From NCBI RefSeq assembly GCF_012290005.1, contig NZ_JAAXMS010000005.1:1-64000 (forward strand): a DNA stretch of 64,000 bases. The letters are read 5' to 3'. The DNA is from Crateriforma spongiae (lineage in GTDB: Bacteria > Planctomycetota > Planctomycetia > Pirellulales > Pirellulaceae). Position 1 is the stretch's first letter. Each line of letters begins with the position of its first letter. This document shows, one piece after another, positions 33,149-42,725 of this stretch. Made by a program: the position numbers and the translations under genes. Under the pieces are notes generated by a model. That model did not search any database. It saw only the letters and a program-made list of their open reading frames with translations, and was not told the origin of the DNA.

Positions 33149-36100
33149 TCAAGGCGATTTTGAATCGGTCGCCTGGGCTGCGACGGCTCGGAAATACGCT
33201 TCGACATCGCTGCGGTATTGTGGCGGAACGCTGGCATCAGCCGGGCCGGCCGCTTCATCGCTTTCCTGAGATCGCAGATCGCCCCAACGACTGCCCTGCC
33301 GCGCGGCCTCGATGCCGTCGACTTCGCTGGGGCCCACCACGGCACGTCCGTCAGCGAACCCCGATTGTGAGTTCGAGGGTGGAACGTCATTCGGATCTTC
33401 GCTGCTGGATGAGCCCGATGATGATTGCCCGGTGTTTGTACCGGACCGAGCGTTTTGGCCGTCGGCGGCGTCTTGGCGTTGACGAGCCATGCGTTGCTGT
33501 TGCCGCCGGATCGCTTCGGCCAGCGTGGGGGATGTCTCCAAAGCGGTCGATGCTTCACCTTCCTGCGGTGCGTCCGCTGCCGATTGCTGCGATGACGAAG
33601 CGTCGGCTTGACGGGATGTGCCATCTTCGGCTGGTGACGGCGGTGCGGCGGCGGTCGATTTACCCAGCAACGCGCGGTCCAGTTCGTCCAACGTTTGCGC
33701 CAGCTTCTTGCCCTGGGCTTGGCGGTCGATTCCTTCGGGTGTGGAAGCCGGCGGCCTTGGCGGTGTTACGGGCATGGAAGCCGACAGGTCGGTGATTTCA
33801 TCGGACCGTTGCTCGATGATCGCCGCATGATCGGACAGCAGCTCAACCGTCCGGCGACCCAATTCCGGATCATCGTCAGATGCCGACACACGTTCGGGTG
33901 TGACGTCCTGGCCTGTTTGCCGCGCCGCCTGTCCCGCGGACGACAGTTTGGCCGCCAAGGCTTCTTCGTCCAGACGACTGCGGTGACGCCCGGCGCGAAG
34001 CAAACGCTCAGCCGATTCATTGACCGTGGTCGCAACCTGTTGTCGTCGTTGAAGGGTGCTTTGTGCGGTTTCATCCGATAACCACAACTTGGCGTCTTGC
34101 GCGGCGTCAGCGCGGAACGAATTGAGGTCCTTGGCAATCTGTTTCAAGCGATCGACCGAAGACAGCACCAGGTCGGCGGTGACCGATGCTGCTGGGTTCA
34201 CCGCGTCCGACGGTTTGGGCGATTGCTTGCCGATCGCCGATTGTGTTTCATTCCATTGCCGTTGTTTCCGTTCGGCCAATTCAAGAGTCGATCGGATTTG
34301 TGATTCGGCGTCTCGATTACGTTGACGTTCCTGGCGAAGCGAGGCGATGTCGATCTGTGATGCGACGTTTCGGGACGCATTGTCCATCTTGCGGTCCAGT
34401 TGGCGACCGAGTCGTTGGATTTGTTGCAAGCGTGTGCCGGCTTCACGCGTTTGACGTTCCCAGAACTTGGCTCGTTCTTTGCTTTGGCGAAGCATCTCGT
34501 CGCGGGCGGTGCGAGCGATTTCCAGACCGCGTTGTTGATCACGGCGACGACGATCGATGTTGCGATGAATGTCTTTACGCGAAGCCACCTGTGCGACGAC
34601 GGCGGCCTGCTGAAGTTGTTCATTGACCTTTTGCAGATCGTTTGCCAAGGCGTCGGCCGTGTCGGTCAGTTTTGCCAGCGATGCGTCGGCGGAAACCGAC
34701 AATGCCGATCGGGCACGGTCCTGCAGACGCTGAGTCGCCTCTCGCGTTATCCGGATGGCGGCGGCATCTTTGGCCATCGTCGCCGCTTTGATCGCTGATT
34801 CCAGATTGGCTTTGGCGACGTCGATTGCGGCATCACCTAGCGATTCAATCTGCGTAGCCAATCGCCGTTTGGCTTCCATGAAAGCCGGATCCGCTTTTTC
34901 GATCTCTTGCACCAATGCGGATTCCGACGACGCCGAAGCGTTCATCAATTGTCCCGCTTCTTCGACCGCCCGGACGGCGATATCGACCAGCGACAAACGC
35001 ATGTCGGGGTTGGTTTTCAACTCTTGTTCCAGCCGCCGCAGCAATTCGTGCGGGTCTTGCTTGGCCACGTCGGCCAACTGTTCGGCCTGTTGGAATCGTT
35101 GTTCGATTTCTTGGCCGTTTTGCAACGATTCTCCTTCGTTTCGTAACTGCTGCGACAGTTCAGATTCAGGCGAAGTTGTCGATTCAGCGTCCACCGCTTG
35201 TTGATGAAGCTGTGCCAGTTGCGACGTTTGTTGAAGCCGACGCTGAAGCTCCGCTGCAGCCGCTTGAAACGATTCGTTGTCTGATTCGAATTCGGAACTT
35301 GCCTTTTCCAAAGATGATTGCACCAGCCGCGCGGCCGTTTCCATGTCTCTTGCACGATCTCGCTGCAGGCGATCCAGGATGTCCGCTTGGTTGGCAGCGT
35401 CGATCAGGGCTTCGATCGTTTCGCGTGTCAAACGTTGGGCTTCCTGCCACGCGGCTTCCGTCGCGTCGTCGGTGACGCCTGCCGATTCGGATTCGGTGGT
35501 CGATTCGTCCTGCGGCGAATCTTGCTGTGATGCCATTGCGGCCGCCTTTTCCGTTTGACGACGCGCCGCATCGGCCAATTCATCGATCGGCAGGACCCAC
35601 TGCGCCAAGCGTTGACGTGCCGCCGCAAAGTCTGGTTCCAGTCGTTCCAGACCGCTGTGCAGAGGCTGCAGCAGCCCAGTGATTTTGGGTGCCATCGATA
35701 CCAAGACGTCATTGCGATAAAGCCGGGCGTCGATGGGACGCGACACACTTTGGTAAGCATTACCGTAACGCGTGCCGTCGATGGACTTGATCGCGGCTTG
35801 GTTTTCCTTCGATTCGGACACCACTGGTGACCGTTTCAATGCACGTGCTTGTGCTTGAACGCCATAGGCATAGCGACGCATCGTCAGCGGATGGGTGACG
35901 CGTCGGATGGGGGCGGGGGCACCGGAAATTTCATCGGCCGCCGTCTGACGCAACAAACCGGCGTCTTGAAACAGCATGGCTCGGGTCTGCAGCAGTCCCA
36001 CATCATCGGCGATCTGTCGAAGTGCTTGGGCCGGTGGAATGTCCGATTCAAGCTCGCCCGAAGTCTGGATCAAAACGTGATGCACCGCGCGGGAGGCCAA

Positions 36101-38854
36101 ATTCAAGTCCGCGGCCCAACGAGTATCGAATACTTGGCGACGACGATGCCACTGTTCGGCCGCCTCCAGCGACCGGTTCAGGTTCTGTCCCAGCGGGATG
36201 TTCCAGGGGGCTGCGCTGTGATTGGGAAGTTGCCAGTCGGCGGACGCTCGAATGGTTGGCGTCAACTCTTGTCGGCTAGCCAAATCGGATTCGGCTTTTG
36301 CCAGATCCGACAAGATTCGATTGTCAATCGTACGGCTGCGGATCTGTTGGCCGATTTGCTGTCGCAGTTGATCGACCAGATCCGGCCCGACCAGCAATAG
36401 TTCTTCGTCATCGATTCCATCGCGAAGACGTTGCTGCCACTGGAAACAAAATTGTCGCCATTGATTTCGCCAGCCCGCTGATTTTTCCGACAGCCAAGGT
36501 GCACGTGACGTCCACATCGCCGCCATCGTGTCCAACCGTGCGGCGGTGATGCCCAGCGTCCGTTGCCAGCGTGTCGGTGACAGATCCGATTCCGTACCGA
36601 TCGCATCCAGCGAATCGGCCAACGTGGACAAGTCGGTCAGTCGTGCAATCGCCAATTGCTGTTCCAACCACAAGGAGGCCAGCTGGCTTCCCGATCGAAT
36701 CGCGGCCTGCGTTGATCCGACACGCTTTGCCTGGTTCTGATGCCAGCGACGCAGCACCGCCAAAAATTCATCGCCCATGATCTCCGGTGCAACATCCTGA
36801 TCGCCTTGCAGGGTGATGGCGTCTGACATCGCCGTGGGATGATGAATCAGGTCATCGCTGATTTGTTGAATCAGGCGGCCCACACGTTCCGCCAAAAGCA
36901 GCTGGTCGACGCGGTCGGTCGTTTGCATCCAATCGTCCAGCATCTGACTGACCGCCGCGGCATCGTCAGCCAGTGTCTCCGATTCGCTCAGGTATTCCTG
37001 CAGGAACTGTTGGTACGCCACCGGGTCGGACAGTGCCCGTTGGTCGTTCCAGGGTTCTGACCATGTGATCCAGCGTTTGGCAGTCGGATCGGCGTCTTTC
37101 AGCAGCGTGATGGTGGCGACGACGATGTCCGACAAAGCGTTCAATTCGTCGTTGCGATTGGCCCGCATGCCTGCATCGGAAAGCAGGATTTGGATCAGCT
37201 CGGTTTCCGCACGTTGGCCCAATCGATCGACCACGATCCATTTGACGTCGATCGTATCTCCGTCACGCACGTTGTCGCCCAAGCCGGCTTGTTGGGCGGC
37301 TTGGACCAAATCCCATTCCGATCGTGCCGTCAGCGTGCGCTGGGCGATGTCCGACGGGGGGAAAAGATCACGACGCAGCCATGCCCCGCCGTTGAAGCGA
37401 AACTCTTGAAAGGCGTCGGCGATCGGCAAGTCATCATCAAACCGGCCGGCCAGCACACAGATTTCGTCGAACGCGGCGACTTTCACCTCAGGCACGGACC
37501 CGTCGAATCGCACCGTTGGGCGACGATCCGTAACGGGAGTCACGGAGTACTGTGGACCGAACTCGTTTCCGACCCCTGATTGACGGCTGGTGGCGGTGAC
37601 TTGGTATCGGCCAGGGACCGTCAGAGGCACAATCACGCGATGCAGAAATCCGTCATCATCGATTTGGTTCATTGCCAGCGTGCGATTGCCGGTGAACCGC
37701 AGCGTCGCATCGTCGACCGCTTGATTGAATGTGATGGTCAACTGGACCGATGATCCCGACAAGCCTTCCAGGTCGCCCGCGTCTGACTGTTCGGTTCGGT
37801 CAGGCAAGTCCGCATAGTCGGGGAACCGGTAAAGCTTTTGGAAATCGATCGGCTGGGGACGTGGCAAGGGATCCAGTCGTTGCCACAGCGTCACCGCATC
37901 GCCTGCGATGATCCGATATTCCACCGGATCGGATCCCACCGGTACGTTGGCGCTTCGGCGGTCCGATTGGCCGTCGGACGTCTGGACAAGTGATTCTGTT
38001 TGATTGTCCATGGATGGCGGCGATCGATCCGACATCGTGACAGCCGTGATCCGTCCGTGCCGCGATCGCCAGGGCCAAAAGAAGCGGCCGGGTGTGTCGT
38101 CGGCTTCACCACCGGTCGTCGCATCGACGATCGATCGGTACTGCAGCGTCGCGTCGTCGGCGGGTCGACCCGACAGTTCCACCCACACCGCGACCGGATT
38201 TCCGGCGGCGACGTATCGCGAAGGCGGTGACGGTTCGATGATGTCGATTTGGGTCAGCGAAGCACGCTGGACGGCCAAGCCCGGGACGCTGACACGAATG
38301 ATCCGGCGAATCGCTTGTAAGTCCGGGATCAACGAGGCGATCGCAAACAGGATCGCTGTCGTTACGCCGATCGCCAGCGGGCGGCTCAGCAGGCCCACCG
38401 GCAACATTTCTTTCGCGGGCATCGTCGACAATCGCTGGCTGATGCGCCGTTGCAGGCTGTCTTGAAGACGAGGCGAACCGTTGGTCGTTTGAGGATCGGC
38501 CAGTTCGACGGCCGAGAGTAGGTCGTCACGCAATCGCGACGATCCCGCTTGCATGCGACGGGCCAATGAGTGCGGCGACGAATCAAACATCTGACGCAGC
38601 CCGAATCGCCAAGCGGCAACGACGGCGAACGCGTCGACCAGCATTGCGACGGCCCATCGCACCGTGTCCGATGGACGGACAAAATGGTCAAGACAAGCCG
38701 CTGCAGCGGAGGCGGCCAGGAATGTGACCATGCCGGCGATCAGGCTGCGGCACGCGAGCATCCAAGTACGGCGGCGGGCGAACGACGTGATCGCTTGATA
38801 CGTCGTCGGATGTAGGCTCAATTCGTCCAGCGAGCCCGTGGGGATCGAAGCCAT
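33149..38854 (-). CDS. 1901-aa membrane-anchored coiled-coil protein (DUF4175-like)
   Basis: Three N-terminal membrane segments (about 30-56, 64-86, 154-180), then an extracytoplasmic beta-rich part (200-480), and from about 1050 to 1650 very long Ala/Gln/Glu/Arg heptad-rich coiled coils (EEAGQLMNASASSESALVQE, RQTREAGTRLQQIQRLGRQL). The C-terminus is low complexity (SSGSSSSEDPNDVPPSNSQS) and ends PPQYRSDVEAYFRAV, an ending I associate with giant planctomycete proteins encoded near MoxR/DUF58 genes; such genes are not present here. The topology resembles the alphaproteobacterial DUF4175 family. It begins 6 bp after the dcd stop, so the two are probably co-transcribed. Possible role: envelope scaffold; not proven. 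Confidence 0.8.
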   Translation of the reverse strand: MASIPTGSLDELSLHPTTYQAITSFARRRTWMLACRSLIAGMVTFLAASAAAACLDHFVRPSDTVRWAVAMLVDAFAVVAAWRFGLRQMFDSSPHSLARRMQAGSSRLRDDLLSAVELADPQTTNGSPRLQDSLQRRISQRLSTMPAKEMLPVGLLSRPLAIGVTTAILFAIASLIPDLQAIRRIIRVSVPGLAVQRASLTQIDIIEPSPPSRYVAAGNPVAVWVELSGRPADDATLQYRSIVDATTGGEADDTPGRFFWPWRSRHGRITAVTMSDRSPPSMDNQTESLVQTSDGQSDRRSANVPVGSDPVEYRIIAGDAVTLWQRLDPLPRPQPIDFQKLYRFPDYADLPDRTEQSDAGDLEGLSGSSVQLTITFNQAVDDATLRFTGNRTLAMNQIDDDGFLHRVIVPLTVPGRYQVTATSRQSGVGNEFGPQYSVTPVTDRRPTVRFDGSVPEVKVAAFDEICVLAGRFDDDLPIADAFQEFRFNGGAWLRRDLFPPSDIAQRTLTARSEWDLVQAAQQAGLGDNVRDGDTIDVKWIVVDRLGQRAETELIQILLSDAGMRANRNDELNALSDIVVATITLLKDADPTAKRWITWSEPWNDQRALSDPVAYQQFLQEYLSESETLADDAAAVSQMLDDWMQTTDRVDQLLLAERVGRLIQQISDDLIHHPTAMSDAITLQGDQDVAPEIMGDEFLAVLRRWHQNQAKRVGSTQAAIRSGSQLASLWLEQQLAIARLTDLSTLADSLDAIGTESDLSPTRWQRTLGITAARLDTMAAMWTSRAPWLSEKSAGWRNQWRQFCFQWQQRLRDGIDDEELLLVGPDLVDQLRQQIGQQIRSRTIDNRILSDLAKAESDLASRQELTPTIRASADWQLPNHSAAPWNIPLGQNLNRSLEAAEQWHRRRQVFDTRWAADLNLASRAVHHVLIQTSGELESDIPPAQALRQIADDVGLLQTRAMLFQDAGLLRQTAADEISGAPAPIRRVTHPLTMRRYAYGVQAQARALKRSPVVSESKENQAAIKSIDGTRYGNAYQSVSRPIDARLYRNDVLVSMAPKITGLLQPLHSGLERLEPDFAAARQRLAQWVLPIDELADAARRQTEKAAAMASQQDSPQDESTTESESAGVTDDATEAAWQEAQRLTRETIEALIDAANQADILDRLQRDRARDMETAARLVQSSLEKASSEFESDNESFQAAAAELQRRLQQTSQLAQLHQQAVDAESTTSPESELSQQLRNEGESLQNGQEIEQRFQQAEQLADVAKQDPHELLRRLEQELKTNPDMRLSLVDIAVRAVEEAGQLMNASASSESALVQEIEKADPAFMEAKRRLATQIESLGDAAIDVAKANLESAIKAATMAKDAAAIRITREATQRLQDRARSALSVSADASLAKLTDTADALANDLQKVNEQLQQAAVVAQVASRKDIHRNIDRRRRDQQRGLEIARTARDEMLRQSKERAKFWERQTREAGTRLQQIQRLGRQLDRKMDNASRNVASQIDIASLRQERQRNRDAESQIRSTLELAERKQRQWNETQSAIGKQSPKPSDAVNPAASVTADLVLSSVDRLKQIAKDLNSFRADAAQDAKLWLSDETAQSTLQRRQQVATTVNESAERLLRAGRHRSRLDEEALAAKLSSAGQAARQTGQDVTPERVSASDDDPELGRRTVELLSDHAAIIEQRSDEITDLSASMPVTPPRPPASTPEGIDRQAQGKKLAQTLDELDRALLGKSTAAAPPSPAEDGTSRQADASSSQQSAADAPQEGEASTALETSPTLAEAIRRQQQRMARQRQDAADGQNARSGTNTGQSSSGSSSSEDPNDVPPSNSQSGFADGRAVVGPSEVDGIEAARQGSRWGDLRSQESDEAAGPADASVPPQYRSDVEAYFRAVAAQATDSKSP

Positions 38855-38860
38855 CGGCGG

Positions 38861-39436
38861 CTACCGGTCGGCAACGATTGAATCGAAGTTCAATTCCATC
38901 TGAACATCGCTGTCATCAAAACCCAATTCGCGGTACAGGTGGCTGGGTTGGATGTCGTGGCTGTTTTGGTGTTTGTCGCTGGAATAGTCTTCACAGTGGC
39001 CGGCAAGTTCGGCGTACAGGATCTGACACACCTGCATGCCCGGATAAATCTTGACCGGTTGAACGCAATGCAGTTCCAACGTCCAAGTGCCACAGTACCC
39101 GCAATGTCCCAGGCTGCCGCCCGGGCAAACGAATAACCCCAACCGGCTGAGCGACGCACGGCCACGCACCATCGGCACCAAGCGATGGGTTTCGGTGTAT
39201 TCGACGGTGCGTCCCAGGTACAAAAAATTCGGCTGCAAAATCAGGCCTTCGGCGGGGATTTCGATCCGCCGGTATCGATTCGGCGCCGCGGCATCCAAGA
39301 CGATTTCTTCGTAGATCAACAGCTCGTTGTGCAGGCTGAGATCATAGCTGTTGGGATTCAACCGGCTGGGATTGAACGGCGAGATGGTCAAATCGTGATT
39401 TTGCCGCCGAAGGATTTCTTCGCTGGAAAGGAGCAT
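38861..39436 (-). CDS. dcd: dCTP deaminase family protein, divergent
   Basis: 191 aa. N-terminal MLLSSEEILRRQNHDLTISP and RLNPNSYDLSLHNELLIY match Dcd; the core has VRGRASLSRLGLFVCPGGSL and the catalytic-Glu strand GTWTLELHCVQPVKIYPGMQ. The enzyme converts dCTP to dUTP. Unlike the usual family, the loop before the Glu reads GHCGYCG with two cysteines and the C-terminal nucleotide-binding motif is SSDKHQNSHD instead of a KYQ-type sequence, so the substrate or oligomer could differ. GAGC and AAGG stretches precede ATG 39436. Upstream neighbour of the 1901-aa gene by 6 bp. Confidence 0.85.
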   Translation of the reverse strand: MLLSSEEILRRQNHDLTISPFNPSRLNPNSYDLSLHNELLIYEEIVLDAAAPNRYRRIEIPAEGLILQPNFLYLGRTVEYTETHRLVPMVRGRASLSRLGLFVCPGGSLGHCGYCGTWTLELHCVQPVKIYPGMQVCQILYAELAGHCEDYSSDKHQNSHDIQPSHLYRELGFDDSDVQMELNFDSIVADR

Positions 39437-39744
39437 GCGATGGCCGCGTCGTAAAAGGCGAAGGGAAGAACGATTTCGGCGGTCCGGCCGATTCGGGCAC
39501 ATCCGTCGGGCGGGACGGCCCCGTGGCACAGCGGACCAGATTCACCGGGGGACGCACTGCGGGTTGCGAATTGACCTGGATTTCGTCACGTTCGCCGCAA
39601 TGTCCAACGTCCTGGACCCCGATTGTCTGTCGCACGTGACCGCTCTGTCAATCATTTCCGTGGTTCTTCGGGATAGAATGCGGGGCATCCGGACGATCCG
39701 GCCCCCCTAACCGCTCAAAATCACCTCACACAGGAATCGCAGCC
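39437..39744. other. Divergent intergenic region, no gene supported
   Basis: 308 nt between dcd and the LamG-like gene. Only shadow frames seen. CAGGA at 39731-39735 serves the GTG start at 39745. Confidence 0.5.
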
Positions 39745-40461
39745 GTGACGTCTGTTCGTTTTGTATTGTTTGACACCGGTCATCGGAATCGTCCCAGCCT
39801 GTGCGCCCGCCCCGCCGTTTGGATCACCGGCGTGATGGCCGCGTTGGCGATGCTGGCCGGTGGCCCTGCCAGGGCATGGGAACCATCGGAAACGGTGTTC
39901 GAAGAGGATTTCGAAGACGGCACCGATCGTTGGGAGATCTTGGATCCCGGCACCTGGAAACTGTCGGAAACCGATAGCAACCACGCCTTGGAAATCACGG
40001 CTCGCAAAAGCGAATACGAACCACCGCATCGCAGCCCGCTGCATGTCGCATTGGTGAAAGATTTGGAACTGGCCGATTTCGAAATCACGTTCCGCGTCCG
40101 CAGCACGCTAGACACCGGGAATCATCGCGATTGCTGCGTCTTTTTTAATTACCAAGACAACAAACATTTTTACTACGTCCACTTGGGGGCCAAGCCGGAT
40201 CCGCATAGCGGACAAATCATGATCGTCAACGATGCGGATCGCTTGGCACTGACCGAAAACGAAAAGACCGTTCCCTGGGACGACGACTGGCATACGGTCA
40301 AGCTGGTCCGTGACACGACCAAGGGTTCGATCGACGTCTACTTCGACGACATGCAATCGCCGCACTTGTCAGTCGTCGACAAGACGTTTGGAAAGGGACG
40401 CATCGGCATCGGATCGTTCGATGATTTGAACGAGTTTGACCAGATTGTGATCCGCAAATAG
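39745..40461 (+). CDS. Exported LamG/DUF1080-like beta-sandwich protein
   Basis: 238 aa. Signal peptide with core VWITGVMAALAMLAGGPARA and cleavage near residue 45. The mature protein is one concanavalin-like sandwich: VFEEDFEDGTDRWEILDPGT, FEITFRVRSTLDTGNHRDCC, FFNYQDNKHFYYVHLGAKPD, TVKLVRDTTKGSIDVYFDDM, GKGRIGIGSFDDLNEFD. This resembles the 3-keto-disaccharide hydrolase (DUF1080) and laminin-G-like groups that bind or cut sugars; no clear catalytic residues are seen. GTG start with a CAGGA ribosome site. Confidence 0.83.
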   Translation: MTSVRFVLFDTGHRNRPSLCARPAVWITGVMAALAMLAGGPARAWEPSETVFEEDFEDGTDRWEILDPGTWKLSETDSNHALEITARKSEYEPPHRSPLHVALVKDLELADFEITFRVRSTLDTGNHRDCCVFFNYQDNKHFYYVHLGAKPDPHSGQIMIVNDADRLALTENEKTVPWDDDWHTVKLVRDTTKGSIDVYFDDMQSPHLSVVDKTFGKGRIGIGSFDDLNEFDQIVIRK

Positions 40462-40762
40462 CGGCATGATCGGCTTCCACCCGGCCCGGAAGGCCACGAT
40501 GAAGCCGTGGAGGCTGTGTCGGCCGCAGCAGAAGAACCGTAACGACCGGGACGATCGGATCGGTCGGCAAACCCGGACGTTGGCCCACGCTGAGAGCGTC
40601 TTTTACGTTCGCGAATTGGCAGGTGGCGGCGATCGGTGATCTAAACTGCGATCTTTCACCGCAACGTCATTTGGTTGTTCCGGCACTGCAGCCGGGCAGC
40701 CAATCGGGGCCGGCGTTGGGACGACACCGCTTGCCAACTATCGAACCGACGGAAGTCTTGTT
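40462..40762. other. Intergenic region, no gene supported
   Basis: 301 nt between two + strand genes. GGAAG at 40751-40755 is the likely ribosome site for the TTG start at 40763. No terminator recognised. Confidence 0.45.
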
Positions 40763-42043
40763 TTGTCGCTATTGCTTTTTCTGGTCGTCATCATTTCGCT
40801 TGGATGCGGAACGCTGCCGCCGATTCATGTTTCGGCCTGGCAACCGTTTGCCGCAACCGCGGCTTTAGTCGGCGGCTGGGGACTGCTTTGTCATGTCGGC
40901 GTGCGACTGATCGCCCGTCAGGCCATCGCCGGCGACCTGGATCGCTGGCAGGCAGTCACTTGGATGGAACGTCAATTGGCGATGTTTCGTTGGTTGACGC
41001 TTCCGGCAATTGTTCTGTGTCTGGGCGGATTCGGCCTGGGGCGGATCTTGGACGATGTGGCGGTAACCGAACAGTCGATGGCGGTGCGCGCGGTCGTGTT
41101 GTTGTTGCCGGGATTGCTGATGATTGCGGCCACGTATTCAGCGGAAAACTATTACGGTGCGCTTCTTGGGTATGACCAAACCGGATGGCGCGGCCACGTG
41201 CGGTATGTCGGCCAACTGACGCGGACGGGGCTGGCGTGGCTGGTCTTGCCGGTCGTGGTCTTGATGGGGCTTTGTGATCTGGTGTCCTGGGTTTCGGCAG
41301 ATCCCGCGGTCAACCAGTGGCTGATGCCGCTGGCGGTGGTGTTGGTCGTGGTGACCGCTTTGCCACTGTTCATTCGTCGTGGTCTGAAAACCGAACCGAT
41401 GGACCCGACCCGCCGAGAATGGGTCACCCAAATTTTGCGTGCGGTGCATTTGCAACGGTTGGCCGTCCGTCGATGGGACACCGGCGGCACTGCGTTCAAT
41501 GCGATGGTTGCGGGGATGTTTGATCCGTTGCGGACGATGCTGGTTAGCGACCGTTTGTTGGATCGTTTACCCGATGACCAGATTGCCATGGTCGTGCTGC
41601 ATGAAGCGGCGCACGTTCGGCGACGCCACGTCCCGTTGCGGATGCTGTCGGTCTTGCCGGCCTGGGCGGCCGGAATGCTGGTCACCCGCATCGCGGGACA
41701 ATCCGATTACGCCGTCACCTTGGGCACCGCGGCGGGCATTCTGTTCACGGTTTTGATTCTGCGAATCGTTTCGTACCGGACCGAACGCGACGCCGATCGG
41801 TATGCGTGTCGCTTGGCCGCTCAGATTGGCGGCCAGGTTCCTGGCGTACCGAGTACGATCGAACAAGCGGGGGCGTCTTTATCGGCCGCGCTGACTCGAA
41901 TCACGGCCGATCATCCGTCGACGCGTCGCGCCACGTGGCTTCATCCCGGATTGGATGAACGGTTGGATTCTTTGCGAATCCACACCAGCCCGAAGCATAA
42001 AACGGCCACGGCCGGGACCATGGCGAATCCCGCGATGCCGTGA
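40763..42043 (+). CDS. M48-type membrane zinc metalloprotease
   Basis: 426 aa with about six membrane segments in the first 215 residues (SLLLFLVVIISLGCGTLPPI, WLTLPAIVLCLGGFGLGRIL, AVRAVVLLLPGLLMIAATYS, LAWLVLPVVVLMGLCDLVSW), then a protease domain with zinc motif VVLHEAAHVRRRH near residue 275 and third ligand Glu in RTERDADRYACRL. The NAMVAG...TMLVSDRLLD strand matches HtpX/Ste24-type enzymes. Probably degrades damaged membrane proteins. TTG start at 40763 with GGAAG upstream. Its last 103 bp overlap the opposite-strand membrane-protein gene. Confidence 0.88.
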   Translation: MSLLLFLVVIISLGCGTLPPIHVSAWQPFAATAALVGGWGLLCHVGVRLIARQAIAGDLDRWQAVTWMERQLAMFRWLTLPAIVLCLGGFGLGRILDDVAVTEQSMAVRAVVLLLPGLLMIAATYSAENYYGALLGYDQTGWRGHVRYVGQLTRTGLAWLVLPVVVLMGLCDLVSWVSADPAVNQWLMPLAVVLVVVTALPLFIRRGLKTEPMDPTRREWVTQILRAVHLQRLAVRRWDTGGTAFNAMVAGMFDPLRTMLVSDRLLDRLPDDQIAMVVLHEAAHVRRRHVPLRMLSVLPAWAAGMLVTRIAGQSDYAVTLGTAAGILFTVLILRIVSYRTERDADRYACRLAAQIGGQVPGVPSTIEQAGASLSAALTRITADHPSTRRATWLHPGLDERLDSLRIHTSPKHKTATAGTMANPAMP

Positions 42044-42408
42044 ATCCACATCAATTCGTGCATCGCCTCGGTTCCAAACAGCGGCAACATGCATGCAAAG
42101 ACGGTGGCGATCGTCACCCAGCCGGTGATCAGCACCAGCCAAAACCCGAATCGTTGACGCCGGTTGCTGGTGGTCGGATGGACCATCTTGCTGAAGCCAA
42201 CGACGGCCAGCAGAGGCAATCCGAAGACCAATGCCCCGCTGGCGGCCATGTGGGCCATCAACATGGAACCGCCCAAGTGATCCGATGACAGGGAAGGCAA
42301 CGAAGTGATGGTCAGCAAAATGACCACCGCCGCAACGGCAAACGCGATGATGGTGACCAGTCGTGACTGCATGACTTGGCGGGCTTGAAACTGGGGCGGC
42401 GTGTTCAA
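41941..42408 (-). CDS. Four-helix membrane protein, unknown function
   Basis: 155 aa with four membrane segments: LVTIIAFAVAAVVILLTITS, AHMAASGALVFGLPLLAVVG, FGFWLVLITGWVTIATVFAC and IAGFAMVPAVAVLCFGLVWI. Histidines in AHMAASG and WIHGIAG could bind heme or metal, as in small cytochrome-b-like membrane proteins, but this is a guess. The hydrophobic pattern across the overlap is convincing, so the 103-bp tail-to-tail overlap with the M48 gene looks genuine. Confidence 0.72.
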   Translation of the reverse strand: MNTPPQFQARQVMQSRLVTIIAFAVAAVVILLTITSLPSLSSDHLGGSMLMAHMAASGALVFGLPLLAVVGFSKMVHPTTSNRRQRFGFWLVLITGWVTIATVFACMLPLFGTEAMHELMWIHGIAGFAMVPAVAVLCFGLVWIRKESNRSSNPG

Positions 42409-42725
42409 GGTAGTCTTCTACGTCCTTGCGTCGGCAAGCGGTTGGGGGTAGGCGGGACGTCGGTGCCGCCGACACATTGGGATTCGTCGGCAAGCGGCCG
42501 GAAATGGGGACCGCGTCTAGGCGAAATGACGTCGGTACAGTCTAATACTTCGTCACACCGACCGGCACCCGTCCGTTGCCCCCCGCGACATTGCCACCGT
42601 CGATCGACACCTTCAAGGCGGTCGATTGGACGCCCGGCATGCCACGGTTTCGACGCCCGGTCGGCTTAGAAAGACGGATTTTTGACCAAGCAATTTCGCG
42701 ATTTTTCCCCAACACTATTTCGCAG
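42409..42725. other. Divergent intergenic region, no gene supported
   Basis: 317 nt. The plus-strand frame of the next gene is open back to 42576, but the upstream part is Pro/Arg-rich and not protein-like, so the start at 42726 is preferred. Confidence 0.45.
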
